Origin: a virus
IMG/VR virus record: IMGVR_UViG_3300027747_004040
Coordinates: 1-22,799 of that record
Length of the DNA: 22,799 bases
Direction: 5' to 3' (one strand)
The notes beneath the pieces were generated by a model. The model was not told the origin of the DNA. It did no database searches and saw nothing but the letters and a program-made list of their open reading frames with translations. The first letter of the stretch is position 1. The number at the start of each line of letters is the position of its first letter. This document shows positions 14,179 through 22,799 of this stretch, in pieces. Made by a program: the position numbers and the translations under genes.

Positions 14179-14646
14179 ATGGCAGCTATTGTATTAAACT
14201 CGTTTTCGGCACCTGCTTCAGGCGCTTTATATAGAGACTTACTATTAGATCTTAAAATAAACTATACTAGAAACCTACAATTAGAAAAACATAGAGAAGT
14301 GAAGGATTTGCAAAGATCAGAAGATATAGGCGCAATTAAAAATAGCCTATTTAATTTATTTACTACTATACCTGGTCAAAAAATATTAAACCCTATTTAT
14401 GGCTTAAATTTATTGCAATATTTATTTGTACCCGCGTCAACATCACAAGCTAGAATTATTGGGGAGGTAATCTTTACTGGTGTAAAAAGATTTGAACCTA
14501 GATTATTAATTCGCAAGGTTAACGTTGAAGCTATCGAAGATCAGAATCAATATAACGTAGCAATGATAATGGATGTACCCTCTTTAAACGTTACAAATGT
14601 ATCTTTAAATGGAACATTAAATGATTCGGGATTTTATTATAATTAA
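14179..14646 (+). CDS. 25: Baseplate wedge protein gp25-like
   Basis: The protein has 155 aa; T4 gp25 is 132 aa. The gp25/lysozyme-like fold signature is clear: 'DIGAIKNSLFNLFTTIPGQKILNPIYG' in pieces (helix, T-x-x-G-x-x-x-x-x-P-x-x-G turn), a following 'LLQYLFVPAS' helix, and the strand 'FEPRLLIRKVNVEA' (the conserved E-P-R). In contractile injection systems this protein forms the core bundle with two gp6 copies and is the site that first binds the sheath. It heads the operon; the next gene starts 2 nt after its stop. There is no Shine-Dalgarno, consistent with a leaderless start from the box at 14167. Confidence 0.85.
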   Translation: MAAIVLNSFSAPASGALYRDLLLDLKINYTRNLQLEKHREVKDLQRSEDIGAIKNSLFNLFTTIPGQKILNPIYGLNLLQYLFVPASTSQARIIGEVIFTGVKRFEPRLLIRKVNVEAIEDQNQYNVAMIMDVPSLNVTNVSLNGTLNDSGFYYN

Positions 14647-14648
14647 AC

Positions 14649-16523
14649 ATGAATACAGATATTACAAATAATCCATTTAGTTTGCCTATTAACGCTTATG
14701 CAGCGTTCGATGCCTCTAGTTTAAAATCGTTAATGATACAGCGCTTGAGCCAGGGTAATGTATTTACAGATCAAATTTACGAGGGTAGTAATTTTAATAG
14801 TCTACTCGACATTATAGCTTACAGTTATAATGTTCTGTTGTTTTATCTAAACAAAACTGCTAGTGAGAGTATCTTTAGCCAGGCACAGCTGTATGAGAAC
14901 ATGAATAAAATTGTAAAGTTGCTTGGGTATAATCCAATAGGCGTACAAACCAGTATTTTGAGTTTCAATACAACCGCGCCATCCAGTCTACCTAGTGGAG
15001 TTTATACTATTCCAAGATATTCTTACTTTACAATAAACGGTATACCGTATTCATTCACCGAAGATGCAACATTTATAAAAAATAGCGATGGTGATGAAGT
15101 CTTGCAAAACTTAAGTGATTCTAGCGTCTTGTATCAAGGATTAATGACACCATATCCAAGTTATATAGCTAACGGCGCGCCCTACGAAGAATTTATATTA
15201 GCCGCAGTTGGTGATGAGGGTAATGCAGATTTAATAGACCATAATAACATACATGTTTACGTTACAACTAAGAACGGAACGTATGAACAATGGAATAGGG
15301 TAAATAGTCTTTACTTAGAATCATCTAACAGTAAGAGTTTTGAATGTCGTCTTAATGAAAATCAAAGATATGTTATAAAATTTGGTAATAATGTTAATGG
15401 AAAACAAATACCACAAAATAGTTTAATAACTGTCTTTTATCTTAAGAGTAGCGGTTATGCAGGGCAAATAGGGCCAAACGTTTTGGACGGTAATAGATTA
15501 TTTCTTTATAATCAGCCAACATACAACAAGATTTTTAACGATATTAAAACAAATACAACTTACCTAAATGATGCTCAAGCATCTTTATTATCATTTAGTA
15601 ACTCATCTCCTAGCACAGTCTTTAACGGGTATGAAAGTACTAAAGATATACGTAACAACGCGCCTAATTTATTTAAAACACAATATAGATTAGTTACTAC
15701 AACTGATACGGAACTTTATATAAAAAATAATTTTAATAATGTTATTAATGATGTAGCTGTATTGAATAATTGGGAGTATCTAGCAGAGCATGTACGTTAT
15801 CTATACAATTTAGGGCTAAGGTCCCCTAATAATGATAGCCGTGTATTGTTTAATCAAGTTACTTTTGCCGATAGTTGTGACTTTAATAATCTATATGTTT
15901 ACGTGGTTCCTAAATTGCAAAATAATAATTTTAGTACAACTCTTAGAAATAATTTTCTCAATACTGGATTAAAAGATAAAATTATAAACACTATACAGAA
16001 TTTAAAAATGGCTACAACAGAGATAGTCATGATGGACCCTGTCTACATTGCAGTATCGCTGGGGGTAGCTAGTATAGATGAAATAAACAACAAAGAACTT
16101 ACTACTTCTATAGGGGATGAAACAACTATACTTGTCGGTAGATCGCCTAATAGTAGATTTTCAGAAAATGAAATAAAATCTCAAATTAATAATATAATAA
16201 CTAGTTATTTTAGTGTTGAAAACTGTAAGCTAGGGCAAACTATAGATTTACTATCTTTAACATCATCAATATTATCATTAGAAGGTGTAACTTCTTTAAG
16301 AACTCAAAGAGTTGTAAATGGACAGCAAATAGTGAAAAACGGATTAAGTTTTATGGTGTTTAATCCCGTATACAGCGACTCTAACGAAGATATAAATATT
16401 ATAAATCAAAACCTTACTCTACAAAGATTTAAAATTCCATATTTGTACAAATCGGAGACAATATTTTCTAAAATTTTTGTAGTAACACCTGATACTCAGG
16501 AAATAAGCCTAAGGGAGTATTGA
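14649..16523 (+). CDS. 6: Baseplate wedge protein gp6-like (baseplate J family)
   Basis: The 624-aa length is near T4 gp6 (660 aa). The N-terminal region has 'GSNFNSLLDIIAYSYNVLLFYLNKTASESI' in two adjacent helices and 'KIVKLLGYNPIGVQTS', the typical gp6 opening in which the L-L-G-Y-x-P element precedes the first beta domain. The middle is a series of beta domains ('YVIKFGNNVNGKQIP' matches the F-G-x-x-x-x-G-x-x-P turn of baseplate J proteins). The C-terminal part contains 'TTEIVMMDPVYIAVSLGV' and a helical 'NEIKSQINNIITSYFSVE' unit, as in the dimerisation and core-bundle domain. It forms the iris ring of the baseplate with gp25. It starts 2 nt after gp25 and ends 1 nt before the next ATG. 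Confidence 0.85.
   Translation: MNTDITNNPFSLPINAYAAFDASSLKSLMIQRLSQGNVFTDQIYEGSNFNSLLDIIAYSYNVLLFYLNKTASESIFSQAQLYENMNKIVKLLGYNPIGVQTSILSFNTTAPSSLPSGVYTIPRYSYFTINGIPYSFTEDATFIKNSDGDEVLQNLSDSSVLYQGLMTPYPSYIANGAPYEEFILAAVGDEGNADLIDHNNIHVYVTTKNGTYEQWNRVNSLYLESSNSKSFECRLNENQRYVIKFGNNVNGKQIPQNSLITVFYLKSSGYAGQIGPNVLDGNRLFLYNQPTYNKIFNDIKTNTTYLNDAQASLLSFSNSSPSTVFNGYESTKDIRNNAPNLFKTQYRLVTTTDTELYIKNNFNNVINDVAVLNNWEYLAEHVRYLYNLGLRSPNNDSRVLFNQVTFADSCDFNNLYVYVVPKLQNNNFSTTLRNNFLNTGLKDKIINTIQNLKMATTEIVMMDPVYIAVSLGVASIDEINNKELTTSIGDETTILVGRSPNSRFSENEIKSQINNIITSYFSVENCKLGQTIDLLSLTSSILSLEGVTSLRTQRVVNGQQIVKNGLSFMVFNPVYSDSNEDINIINQNLTLQRFKIPYLYKSETIFSKIFVVTPDTQEISLREY
16511..16517 (+). promoter_or_regulatory. 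Shine-Dalgarno AAGGGAG for the PKD/propeller protein
   Basis: AAGGGAG lies 7 nt before the ATG at 16525, within the last codons of the gp6-like gene. It supports ATG 16525 as the start and shows that internal operon genes can use conventional ribosome binding sites while operon heads lack them. Confidence 0.65.
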
Positions 16524-16524
16524 T

Positions 16525-19500
16525 ATGCCCGGGCCTAGTGTCAGTATACTAGCTACGGTACTGGATAATAGCAATAGACCCGTTAGTAAAGGTTATACGT
16601 TATCAAACACTCCTTTCTATTTTAAGCCAATATGGGATGGGGAATCTATTAATTACAGTCAATATGAAATTATTTGGGATTTTGGAGACGGTACTACATT
16701 TTTAGGGCTAAGTGCAACCCATGTATACAAATTACCAGGAATTTACCCTGTAACAGCTACATTTTTTAATAGAACAGGTCAGGCCTTTAAAATCACCAGT
16801 ACCACCAGTTTAAGTGTTTACAACGTAATGCCTGATACTTTAATTTTTGATAGATTAACACCAACTTACAGAGAAGGTTTATATCTATTACCTGCAGGTA
16901 AAAAGAGCGAACCGCTAAAAATTTACAGATACAATAGCTGGCAAAATGATAAATTTCTATCAAAAACCAACTATACAATAAATCTTTATGCATCAGGATC
17001 TAACAGTACATATTATTCACCAGAAGAATATTACAAAGGACGTTACTCACATTTAAGAAATTTCTTCGGCTTTATAGAAACTGAAGTTAATAATGATACA
17101 TCACAGAACAAAATTATAAATAAAACAACAACATCATCTGTTAGTGTTTACGCCATACCCAATTTTGATGAATATGGTGAAATTACTTTTGACTTTACAA
17201 CAACACCTAATCAAAAAACAGCATTCGCCGGTACTTCAGGTAGTACGACCACAGACACAAAATACATAAGCTATATAGATCAAACACCTTCCAGCGATAA
17301 GAAAAATACCTTAATATATTTGTTTGCACATATAGATTCTACCGGTTTTGAAGACTCTTTTACCTTTAAAAACAATCTCTATACATACTTAAGTTTACCA
17401 GCTTACAGTATTAATAATACAGCATGGCAGACTCAATACCTTAAATCTGTTTTTAATCCAGCAGAAAAAATTTCTATTACAAGCAACGGTATTACGGTAG
17501 AAGGCGATGTAGATTACATAGGCAGTCTATCAGCACAACAAGTAAACTATTTTAATATCTACCCTATTAAATGGGCTGATTCAAAAATTTCTTTTTGCTG
17601 TACTTTCAAAGATTCCTCTAATTTTACAACCAAAAATTATCCTAACATTACAAAATTTAGATTTGACGGCAAGCATCCCACCGAGGTTAATACTGTTAGC
17701 TTAAGCTTAGTAAGCTACAAAGATCAAACTTATAATACTACTAGACTATTTACTAAAGATACGGTGCAAAAAGACTATGAGAGAGTAGAAGATGCTATTT
17801 TTGAAAAAAATGACACAGTACCAGTATTTAAAAATAGTAGCTATTTTTGCGGTATGTTAAGGACTAGGACTTCCGTAAATGCAGCTGTTATTAGTGCATG
17901 CGCTTTAATACAAGATGAGCCTGTTGCAAATTTAGGTATTACCTATGGTTATGTTGGTCAACCTGGCCTAAAAAATATAAAGAAATTTAATAAAAAAATT
18001 ATAATGGATCACTGTGGTTCTGAAAACTTGCAGTTTAAAGTGCTTACGGATGAAGTTTATACTATTAACACTATTCAAGATTCTAGTGTAGGTATTTCAG
18101 TTCTTCCTCTTGGTAGCTTTAATTTAGGAGAAAATAGAATATATGTAACAGATTCTGACAATGATATGATGAAAGTTTATACACCTGAAGGATATAGTGT
18201 GGGTAATATTAATTTTAGAAATGCTTTAATTTATACAGGTTCCAATACAGTACCTATTTCAGCAAACTTGCTCGGTGATTTAGACGGTGCGACCCCAGCT
18301 AGTATAGCTTTAAATAGCAAAGGAGATGCTTGGGTTTCTCTATATGATGCAGTTTCATGTTTTAAGTTTGATTACTCAACTTTAACTATAACCGCTTGCG
18401 CGGTACCCCCTCTAAACAACACTTATTATGATACATCATCTTATTTTTCAACTAGCGGATTTTCCGGTGAAAACTCACTTCTTCCAGCATGTTTAGACGT
18501 TGATAGTAGTGACAACCTTATTGTGGGTTATAGTCATCCTATTAGTGGGTTTATCATAAAATACAATAATGATGGTGTTGCTAAAAAAGTAATAGCACTA
18601 CCTCAATTTACTACAGTTCAGGAAATAATAGCTGATAAATTTGATAATGTGTATGCTGTAGTTAAGGATATGAGACGTGACAAACCTAATCCACATTATG
18701 TGGATGATTTTGTATATAAATGGGATCAAGATTTAAATTTAATAAAAAATTTTCCTGTCCCTATTAAAAATATTGGAAGTGCAACTATAGATTTAAACCA
18801 AAATCTATACGTTAACAACGGCGCATCTAAGTTTACTAGAATCACCCCTACAGGTGATTTGACTGAGATTATCTTACCGGTAAACCCGGAAACGTTTATG
18901 CAATATATTGGCGGTATTGCTTGTGATGAGGAAGGATTTCTATGGATTGTTCACAATCAAACAGGCAAAATGTATTTTTATCCTATCGATACATTAATAC
19001 AGTTACCGTTGTCGGGTGTATTTTGTGGCGACTTGCCCGATATTCAGCTTATAACACCTAACGGTAGCCCTGCACATTATTCCGCTGTAGGTGACTGGAC
19101 AGGGGTAAGATGGATAAACAAATTCTTAAAGAAAAATACCCCAGCTCCTAGATATATTTACGGAACAAGTAATTTATTTACTATCAAAGAAGACAAGCCT
19201 GTTATTTCAAAGATTAATGAGGATTATGACCAGGCAGCCACTTTTAAAGGATATGTTTTGCAAGAATCACTTTTAAATAAATCTCAATTTTTTGATAATT
19301 TTCTCGGTCAAATTGTCGGTGATAGCGATAGTCTACCTACCGAGCTTGGCAAAACAATTTTTGAAAAAATTGCTAATTTTACATCTAACGTTAGTGATGT
19401 AGATAGGTGTGAGTTGGATTCGTTATTGAGTATGCACAGTCAAATGGGCAAAGACCTCCCTGTATTTGGGGCTACCTATCCGCCTAAGCTAAGAAGAGTC

Positions 19501-20022
19501 ATGAATTTACTAAGTCAAAAACAAAGTAAGCTGTTCGGTTCGCCTAATACATATAGATATGATTTTAATAACAGAGTTGACGGTAATAGTAGAAATTTAG
19601 GTGAAGAAATTGATATTATATCTGGCTATTTTATAGCTGGCGAACCTATAGTTACTTTTGAAAATTTTAGCCAAACATTTAAGCTAGTTTACAACACACT
19701 AGTACCTGAAACTAACGGAATAGTTAGCGTAGAAGGTAGTTTATATCCATTATCCGGTATAAACTACAACTGGGGGTGGGGACTAGTTCTACCAGACGAT
19801 AGTATTCACGGACCAGAGATTGCACAATTTTATAAGTTCTATAAATACATACCATACATGCCTTTAAACGCTATAGACAGTTCGATAGACTTTAATAATA
19901 TTCAAACTACTTATACCAATACTCAAAGCTCTTATAATGATTGGACAAAGTATGGAGGGATAATGGATCAAGCAATTTCAAGAGCATTATATGAAGGGTT
20001 AAATTTATATGATAATTTCTAG
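16525..20022 (+). CDS. Large baseplate-operon protein with PKD domain and predicted beta-propeller
   Basis: The protein has 1165 aa. Residues about 5-95 form a PKD (Ig-like) domain with the hallmark 'WDFGDGT' (51-57) and 'HVYKLPGIYPVT' (66-77). Residues about 100-515 are beta-rich without a recognised motif. Residues about 520-830 contain around six repeats of an NHL/SMP-30-like form, each a strand, a D/N-x-x-x-N/D/G-x-(L/V/W)-(Y/W/V) turn and a strand: 'GENRIYVTDSDND', 'NSKGDAWVSLYDA', 'DSSDNLIVGYSHP', 'DKFDNVYAVVKDM', 'DLNQNLYVNNGAS', 'DEEGFLWIVHNQT'. This predicts a beta-propeller. After it come 'GDWTGVRWINKFLKK' (about 856-870) and a mixed helical region to the end. Position after gp6 matches T4 gp7 (1032 aa, wedge scaffold), so it may fill that role with extra carbohydrate- or protein-binding modules. 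It has a good Shine-Dalgarno at 16511. Confidence 0.75.
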   Translation: MPGPSVSILATVLDNSNRPVSKGYTLSNTPFYFKPIWDGESINYSQYEIIWDFGDGTTFLGLSATHVYKLPGIYPVTATFFNRTGQAFKITSTTSLSVYNVMPDTLIFDRLTPTYREGLYLLPAGKKSEPLKIYRYNSWQNDKFLSKTNYTINLYASGSNSTYYSPEEYYKGRYSHLRNFFGFIETEVNNDTSQNKIINKTTTSSVSVYAIPNFDEYGEITFDFTTTPNQKTAFAGTSGSTTTDTKYISYIDQTPSSDKKNTLIYLFAHIDSTGFEDSFTFKNNLYTYLSLPAYSINNTAWQTQYLKSVFNPAEKISITSNGITVEGDVDYIGSLSAQQVNYFNIYPIKWADSKISFCCTFKDSSNFTTKNYPNITKFRFDGKHPTEVNTVSLSLVSYKDQTYNTTRLFTKDTVQKDYERVEDAIFEKNDTVPVFKNSSYFCGMLRTRTSVNAAVISACALIQDEPVANLGITYGYVGQPGLKNIKKFNKKIIMDHCGSENLQFKVLTDEVYTINTIQDSSVGISVLPLGSFNLGENRIYVTDSDNDMMKVYTPEGYSVGNINFRNALIYTGSNTVPISANLLGDLDGATPASIALNSKGDAWVSLYDAVSCFKFDYSTLTITACAVPPLNNTYYDTSSYFSTSGFSGENSLLPACLDVDSSDNLIVGYSHPISGFIIKYNNDGVAKKVIALPQFTTVQEIIADKFDNVYAVVKDMRRDKPNPHYVDDFVYKWDQDLNLIKNFPVPIKNIGSATIDLNQNLYVNNGASKFTRITPTGDLTEIILPVNPETFMQYIGGIACDEEGFLWIVHNQTGKMYFYPIDTLIQLPLSGVFCGDLPDIQLITPNGSPAHYSAVGDWTGVRWINKFLKKNTPAPRYIYGTSNLFTIKEDKPVISKINEDYDQAATFKGYVLQESLLNKSQFFDNFLGQIVGDSDSLPTELGKTIFEKIANFTSNVSDVDRCELDSLLSMHSQMGKDLPVFGATYPPKLRRVMNLLSQKQSKLFGSPNTYRYDFNNRVDGNSRNLGEEIDIISGYFIAGEPIVTFENFSQTFKLVYNTLVPETNGIVSVEGSLYPLSGINYNWGWGLVLPDDSIHGPEIAQFYKFYKYIPYMPLNAIDSSIDFNNIQTTYTNTQSSYNDWTKYGGIMDQAISRALYEGLNLYDNF

Positions 20023-22799
20023 TATACTTAATAACGATTACAATGCTTTTGACAATAAAGACCCATATACGTTTTTAGAATGGTTTAAGCAAAATGATTC
20101 TGTCGATCCTGATGTAAATGTTCAATTTCTTGAATATAAAAAATATATTTTAAATTGGACAGAAAAGAAAAAATTAACAAAAATAGAGACAAAAAACGTT
20201 ATCCAGGCTAGTTACGTACAGGTTTTAAGGGAAATAGCGGTCTCTTACAGCACAGAGGAGGAAAAACGTTTTGTAACTAATGCCGATTTAAACAATCCAA
20301 GCGATGTAGAAATAGTACTACCATTCTTTATTTACAAATTAAAGCAAATATGCCTTTACTATGCTATAGCAAGAGAAGAATTAAAAAGTAGTTTTATTGA
20401 ATATGGTTCAAGAGGTACTAGCTTTGGGGTAGAGAAAATAGTAAAAGATTTAATATTTTCTACTGCAAGGCTTGATATATCGTTTGATAATTTACCTTGC
20501 TTTTTTCCTCCTCTTTCTTCTATCGCACAAGATTTATATGTAACTGTAGAAGAAATATACGATACTACAGACAATTATTTTAATGTATCGCCTGATAATA
20601 TTAGTAAAGACAGGTATAGTACAGTGCAAAATCTTTCCTCTATAAATTTAATTTTTCCGAATTTATATGTTGAATTTAAGCAAGCAGTAGTAGACGCAAT
20701 CCATCAATACCCTATTTATATAGATTCATTAAAAAACACTTTTGCAATTAACCCGCCTCTATCTGGCATCGAATTAAATTATTTAAAGAATAGAGATTTT
20801 GTAGACTATCTTCAGTCAAATTCCACTGATACTTTAAAGTTAAATCTCTTGCGTAAATTAGCGCCAAAGTATCTAGCAAATGATTTTTATTATCTTAGTA
20901 CAGGTAGTACTACTACTAATTTTGTATCCGGTTTGTTATTCTCAGTGTCGCCGCTCACAGGTGCACCTACTCTTAATTTGTTAAATAGAAATAATCCCAG
21001 TGTAGCCACAGTACCAAATACTAATGAATTATATACAGAATTAGAACTAGGTAGGTTCTTTTTACCACATCATCAAGGCGTACTGATTCACAATACACCA
21101 CAAAAGACATTTAGCATTAACACGGGTGAATTACTTCCTAATACCCTTTATGCATTTCCGGATCCCAACGTTGTTGGAAGTGTATCGTATAACAGTAATA
21201 TTGATAATAATTTTCCTTTAGTTTATAAAGTAGATGTCTCTTGGAATAAAGTAAGTCGTAGTAATCAGTTTAAATTTGGCGATGTATTCGCAATACCTTA
21301 TAACAGCCTGTATTATGGTTATCAAAGTCGAGAGCAAGATTTAAATCTAGGGACTTCGGGTATTAGTAGAGTTCAGGATAATGTTGATTTTTGGGGTGGA
21401 TTAAAAAAGAATGAATGGCTTAATGCTGATATATGGCCTGGTATAGATGTAGCAGATATTTACCCTAACCAAGATAGGCAAGAATCTTTACTGGTTAATA
21501 AAGGTACACCGGTTTATTGGGGAAGCGATATATTTAATAATGATTTTTGTCTTATTAAAGAAATTAGTCCTTTAAAAAACATTACAAATACAACCAGTCT
21601 TACTAGCCAGGGTATTATACCTGGTCAAAATACTAAAGTTACGGTTAATTCTAAACTATTAGAAGAACAATCAATTTACAATAAGAAAAATGTTCTACCT
21701 GGAGATTTATATTTTAGAGATAATATTGTTGGTAAGACATACACCGGGTTAATGGCGTTAAGCAGCGTACTTTTGAGATATCCTAAAAAAATATATGAAA
21801 GTATTCAATCTAAAATAGTTTATTTTGCTATCTACGGTAATACTTTTGTTTTAGAAACGGATGATATAGTTGTAGTTGATAGCTATAATTATGACTATGA
21901 CAATAATCGTATAACACCAACGACACCGCAGGGTTTATTTTTTGATAAATTTTTAACCTATAAAAATATTGAACGTTTTGCCGGGGAATGGTATTCTGAA
22001 AGAGATGATAAACTATATCTATGCTTTTTAGTAGTAAATCCTCTTCACGGTAAATCTAGCTATAAGTCCATATACCCTAAGATATACGATATTAATCTTA
22101 GTCCTCTAGTTTCTAAGCTAATTTATCCTGATCCAGAAAAAGATATATTTTTAACGTATTCACTATCGGCTAACTCTGAAATACCATCACAAATTGATTT
22201 AAAATTACTTGATGGTATAAGTGTAGAGTTTTTAAACAAAACTAACATATTTAACATTTCGTATCTAGGTAAGAATCTCAATAGTCTGCCATTTGTAGTA
22301 AATGAGCAAATTTATAAAAACGAGCCTTATTTTTATACTTATCAGCCCCAAATATTTCAACCATTTTATTATACTGTAGATACTAATTATTTCACTTCAA
22401 GCCTACCTTATTTTACAAAATATATAGGATCAACGACTGGGATAGTAGGGTCTCATAATTTTATTCAAGGCCAACTCAATACCTCGCAATATAGTGCGAC
22501 CGGTGTTAACTATATGTATTGCGATGGTGCACTACCTGTGCAACTAAACCTTTTAGGAACTTATATAGTTCAATTTGATTGGCAGGTTTATAGCGAAGTT
22601 ACCGTGTTTATAGGATGCTCAGGTTATATAATTAGAAATACTGATTCTAATTTACTATGGAATGCCGATACCGCGACTGCAAAATATCTATTTAAACAAG
22701 ACACAGTAGGTACTATAGTTGAAAAACTGTCTACTAACGGTGTTAATACTAATATATTAAATGTAGGTCTTGAGATAACCAGGCTAACCGATGACCCCT
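20009..22799 (+). CDS. Giant beta-rich baseplate-operon protein, 3'-truncated by the window edge
   Basis: Starting at ATG 20009, the frame is open for 930 codons to the end of the window with no stop, so it is a real gene although its end is not visible. It overlaps the previous gene by 14 nt, and GAAGGG at 19993-19998 is a plausible Shine-Dalgarno 10 nt upstream. Residues 1-190 look helical and charged ('TFLEWFKQNDSVD', 'NWTEKKKLTK', 'VLPFFIYKLKQICLYYAIAR'). The rest is beta-rich with many Y, F, N and D residues, 'LGRFFLPHHQGVL' near 350 and 'GDVFAIPYNSLYYGY' near 425. The last visible 70 residues ('YIVQFDWQVYSEVTVFIGCSGYII') look like a beta-sandwich. I know no domain with confidence. The operon context suggests a peripheral wedge, tail-fibre attachment or gp7/gp8/gp10-type role. 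Confidence 0.85.
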   Translation, partial: MIISSILNNDYNAFDNKDPYTFLEWFKQNDSVDPDVNVQFLEYKKYILNWTEKKKLTKIETKNVIQASYVQVLREIAVSYSTEEEKRFVTNADLNNPSDVEIVLPFFIYKLKQICLYYAIAREELKSSFIEYGSRGTSFGVEKIVKDLIFSTARLDISFDNLPCFFPPLSSIAQDLYVTVEEIYDTTDNYFNVSPDNISKDRYSTVQNLSSINLIFPNLYVEFKQAVVDAIHQYPIYIDSLKNTFAINPPLSGIELNYLKNRDFVDYLQSNSTDTLKLNLLRKLAPKYLANDFYYLSTGSTTTNFVSGLLFSVSPLTGAPTLNLLNRNNPSVATVPNTNELYTELELGRFFLPHHQGVLIHNTPQKTFSINTGELLPNTLYAFPDPNVVGSVSYNSNIDNNFPLVYKVDVSWNKVSRSNQFKFGDVFAIPYNSLYYGYQSREQDLNLGTSGISRVQDNVDFWGGLKKNEWLNADIWPGIDVADIYPNQDRQESLLVNKGTPVYWGSDIFNNDFCLIKEISPLKNITNTTSLTSQGIIPGQNTKVTVNSKLLEEQSIYNKKNVLPGDLYFRDNIVGKTYTGLMALSSVLLRYPKKIYESIQSKIVYFAIYGNTFVLETDDIVVVDSYNYDYDNNRITPTTPQGLFFDKFLTYKNIERFAGEWYSERDDKLYLCFLVVNPLHGKSSYKSIYPKIYDINLSPLVSKLIYPDPEKDIFLTYSLSANSEIPSQIDLKLLDGISVEFLNKTNIFNISYLGKNLNSLPFVVNEQIYKNEPYFYTYQPQIFQPFYYTVDTNYFTSSLPYFTKYIGSTTGIVGSHNFIQGQLNTSQYSATGVNYMYCDGALPVQLNLLGTYIVQFDWQVYSEVTVFIGCSGYIIRNTDSNLLWNADTATAKYLFKQDTVGTIVEKLSTNGVNTNILNVGLEITRLTDDP

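Overview
The window is a piece of an A+T-rich lytic myovirus genome (Caudoviricetes) from the wider T4 superfamily, probably a distant or marine 'far-T4' lineage. The evidence is a T4-type set of tail and baseplate proteins (sheath, tube, tube-cap/initiator, wedge proteins of the gp53, gp25 and gp6 types, a hub protein), a T4 gp44-type clamp-loader ATPase, and T4-like late promoters (TATAAATA) just upstream of operon heads. No integrase, repressor, tRNA, rRNA, CRISPR array or insertion sequence was seen. The standard code fits: TAA, TAG and TGA all end genes at sensible places. Host and species cannot be read from this sequence.

Layout. (1) 2-5429, + strand: 3' part of a tail-tube-fold protein, then the tail sheath (808 aa), tail tube (183 aa), a gp54-like tube-fold protein and a candidate gp26/gp51-like baseplate assembly factor. 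(2) 5449-11618, + strand: one tightly coupled operon of five genes with 1- or 4-nt stop/start overlaps: a long disordered protein, a gp48-like tube cap, a gp53-like wedge protein, a hub-like protein and an unknown. (3) 11590-14109: an island of mixed strand. A probable small terminase subunit (gp16-like) and a 207-aa unknown lie on the - strand and flank a + strand dUTPase/clamp-loader pair. Both convergent gene ends overlap antisense. (4) 14179 to the window end, + strand: a second large baseplate operon with gp25-like and gp6-like proteins, an 1165-aa protein with an N-terminal PKD domain and a predicted beta-propeller, and a giant protein of at least 930 aa (20009 to the end) that runs off the window.

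How it fits together. Regions 1, 2 and 4 build the contractile tail: sheath around tube, tube nucleated on tube-fold cap/initiator proteins, hub in the centre, and wedges of gp25/gp53/gp6 type around it. The clamp-loader subunit fits the promoter type, because in T4 the loaded sliding clamp activates late transcription from TATAAATA promoters. The most striking signal is regulatory. At seven sites a TATAAATA or near-match box ends 4-7 nt before an ATG, so the expected transcription start falls on or within about 2 nt of the start codon. This predicts leaderless or near-leaderless late mRNAs, including one that begins with an 11-codon ORF ending 5 nt before the sheath gene.
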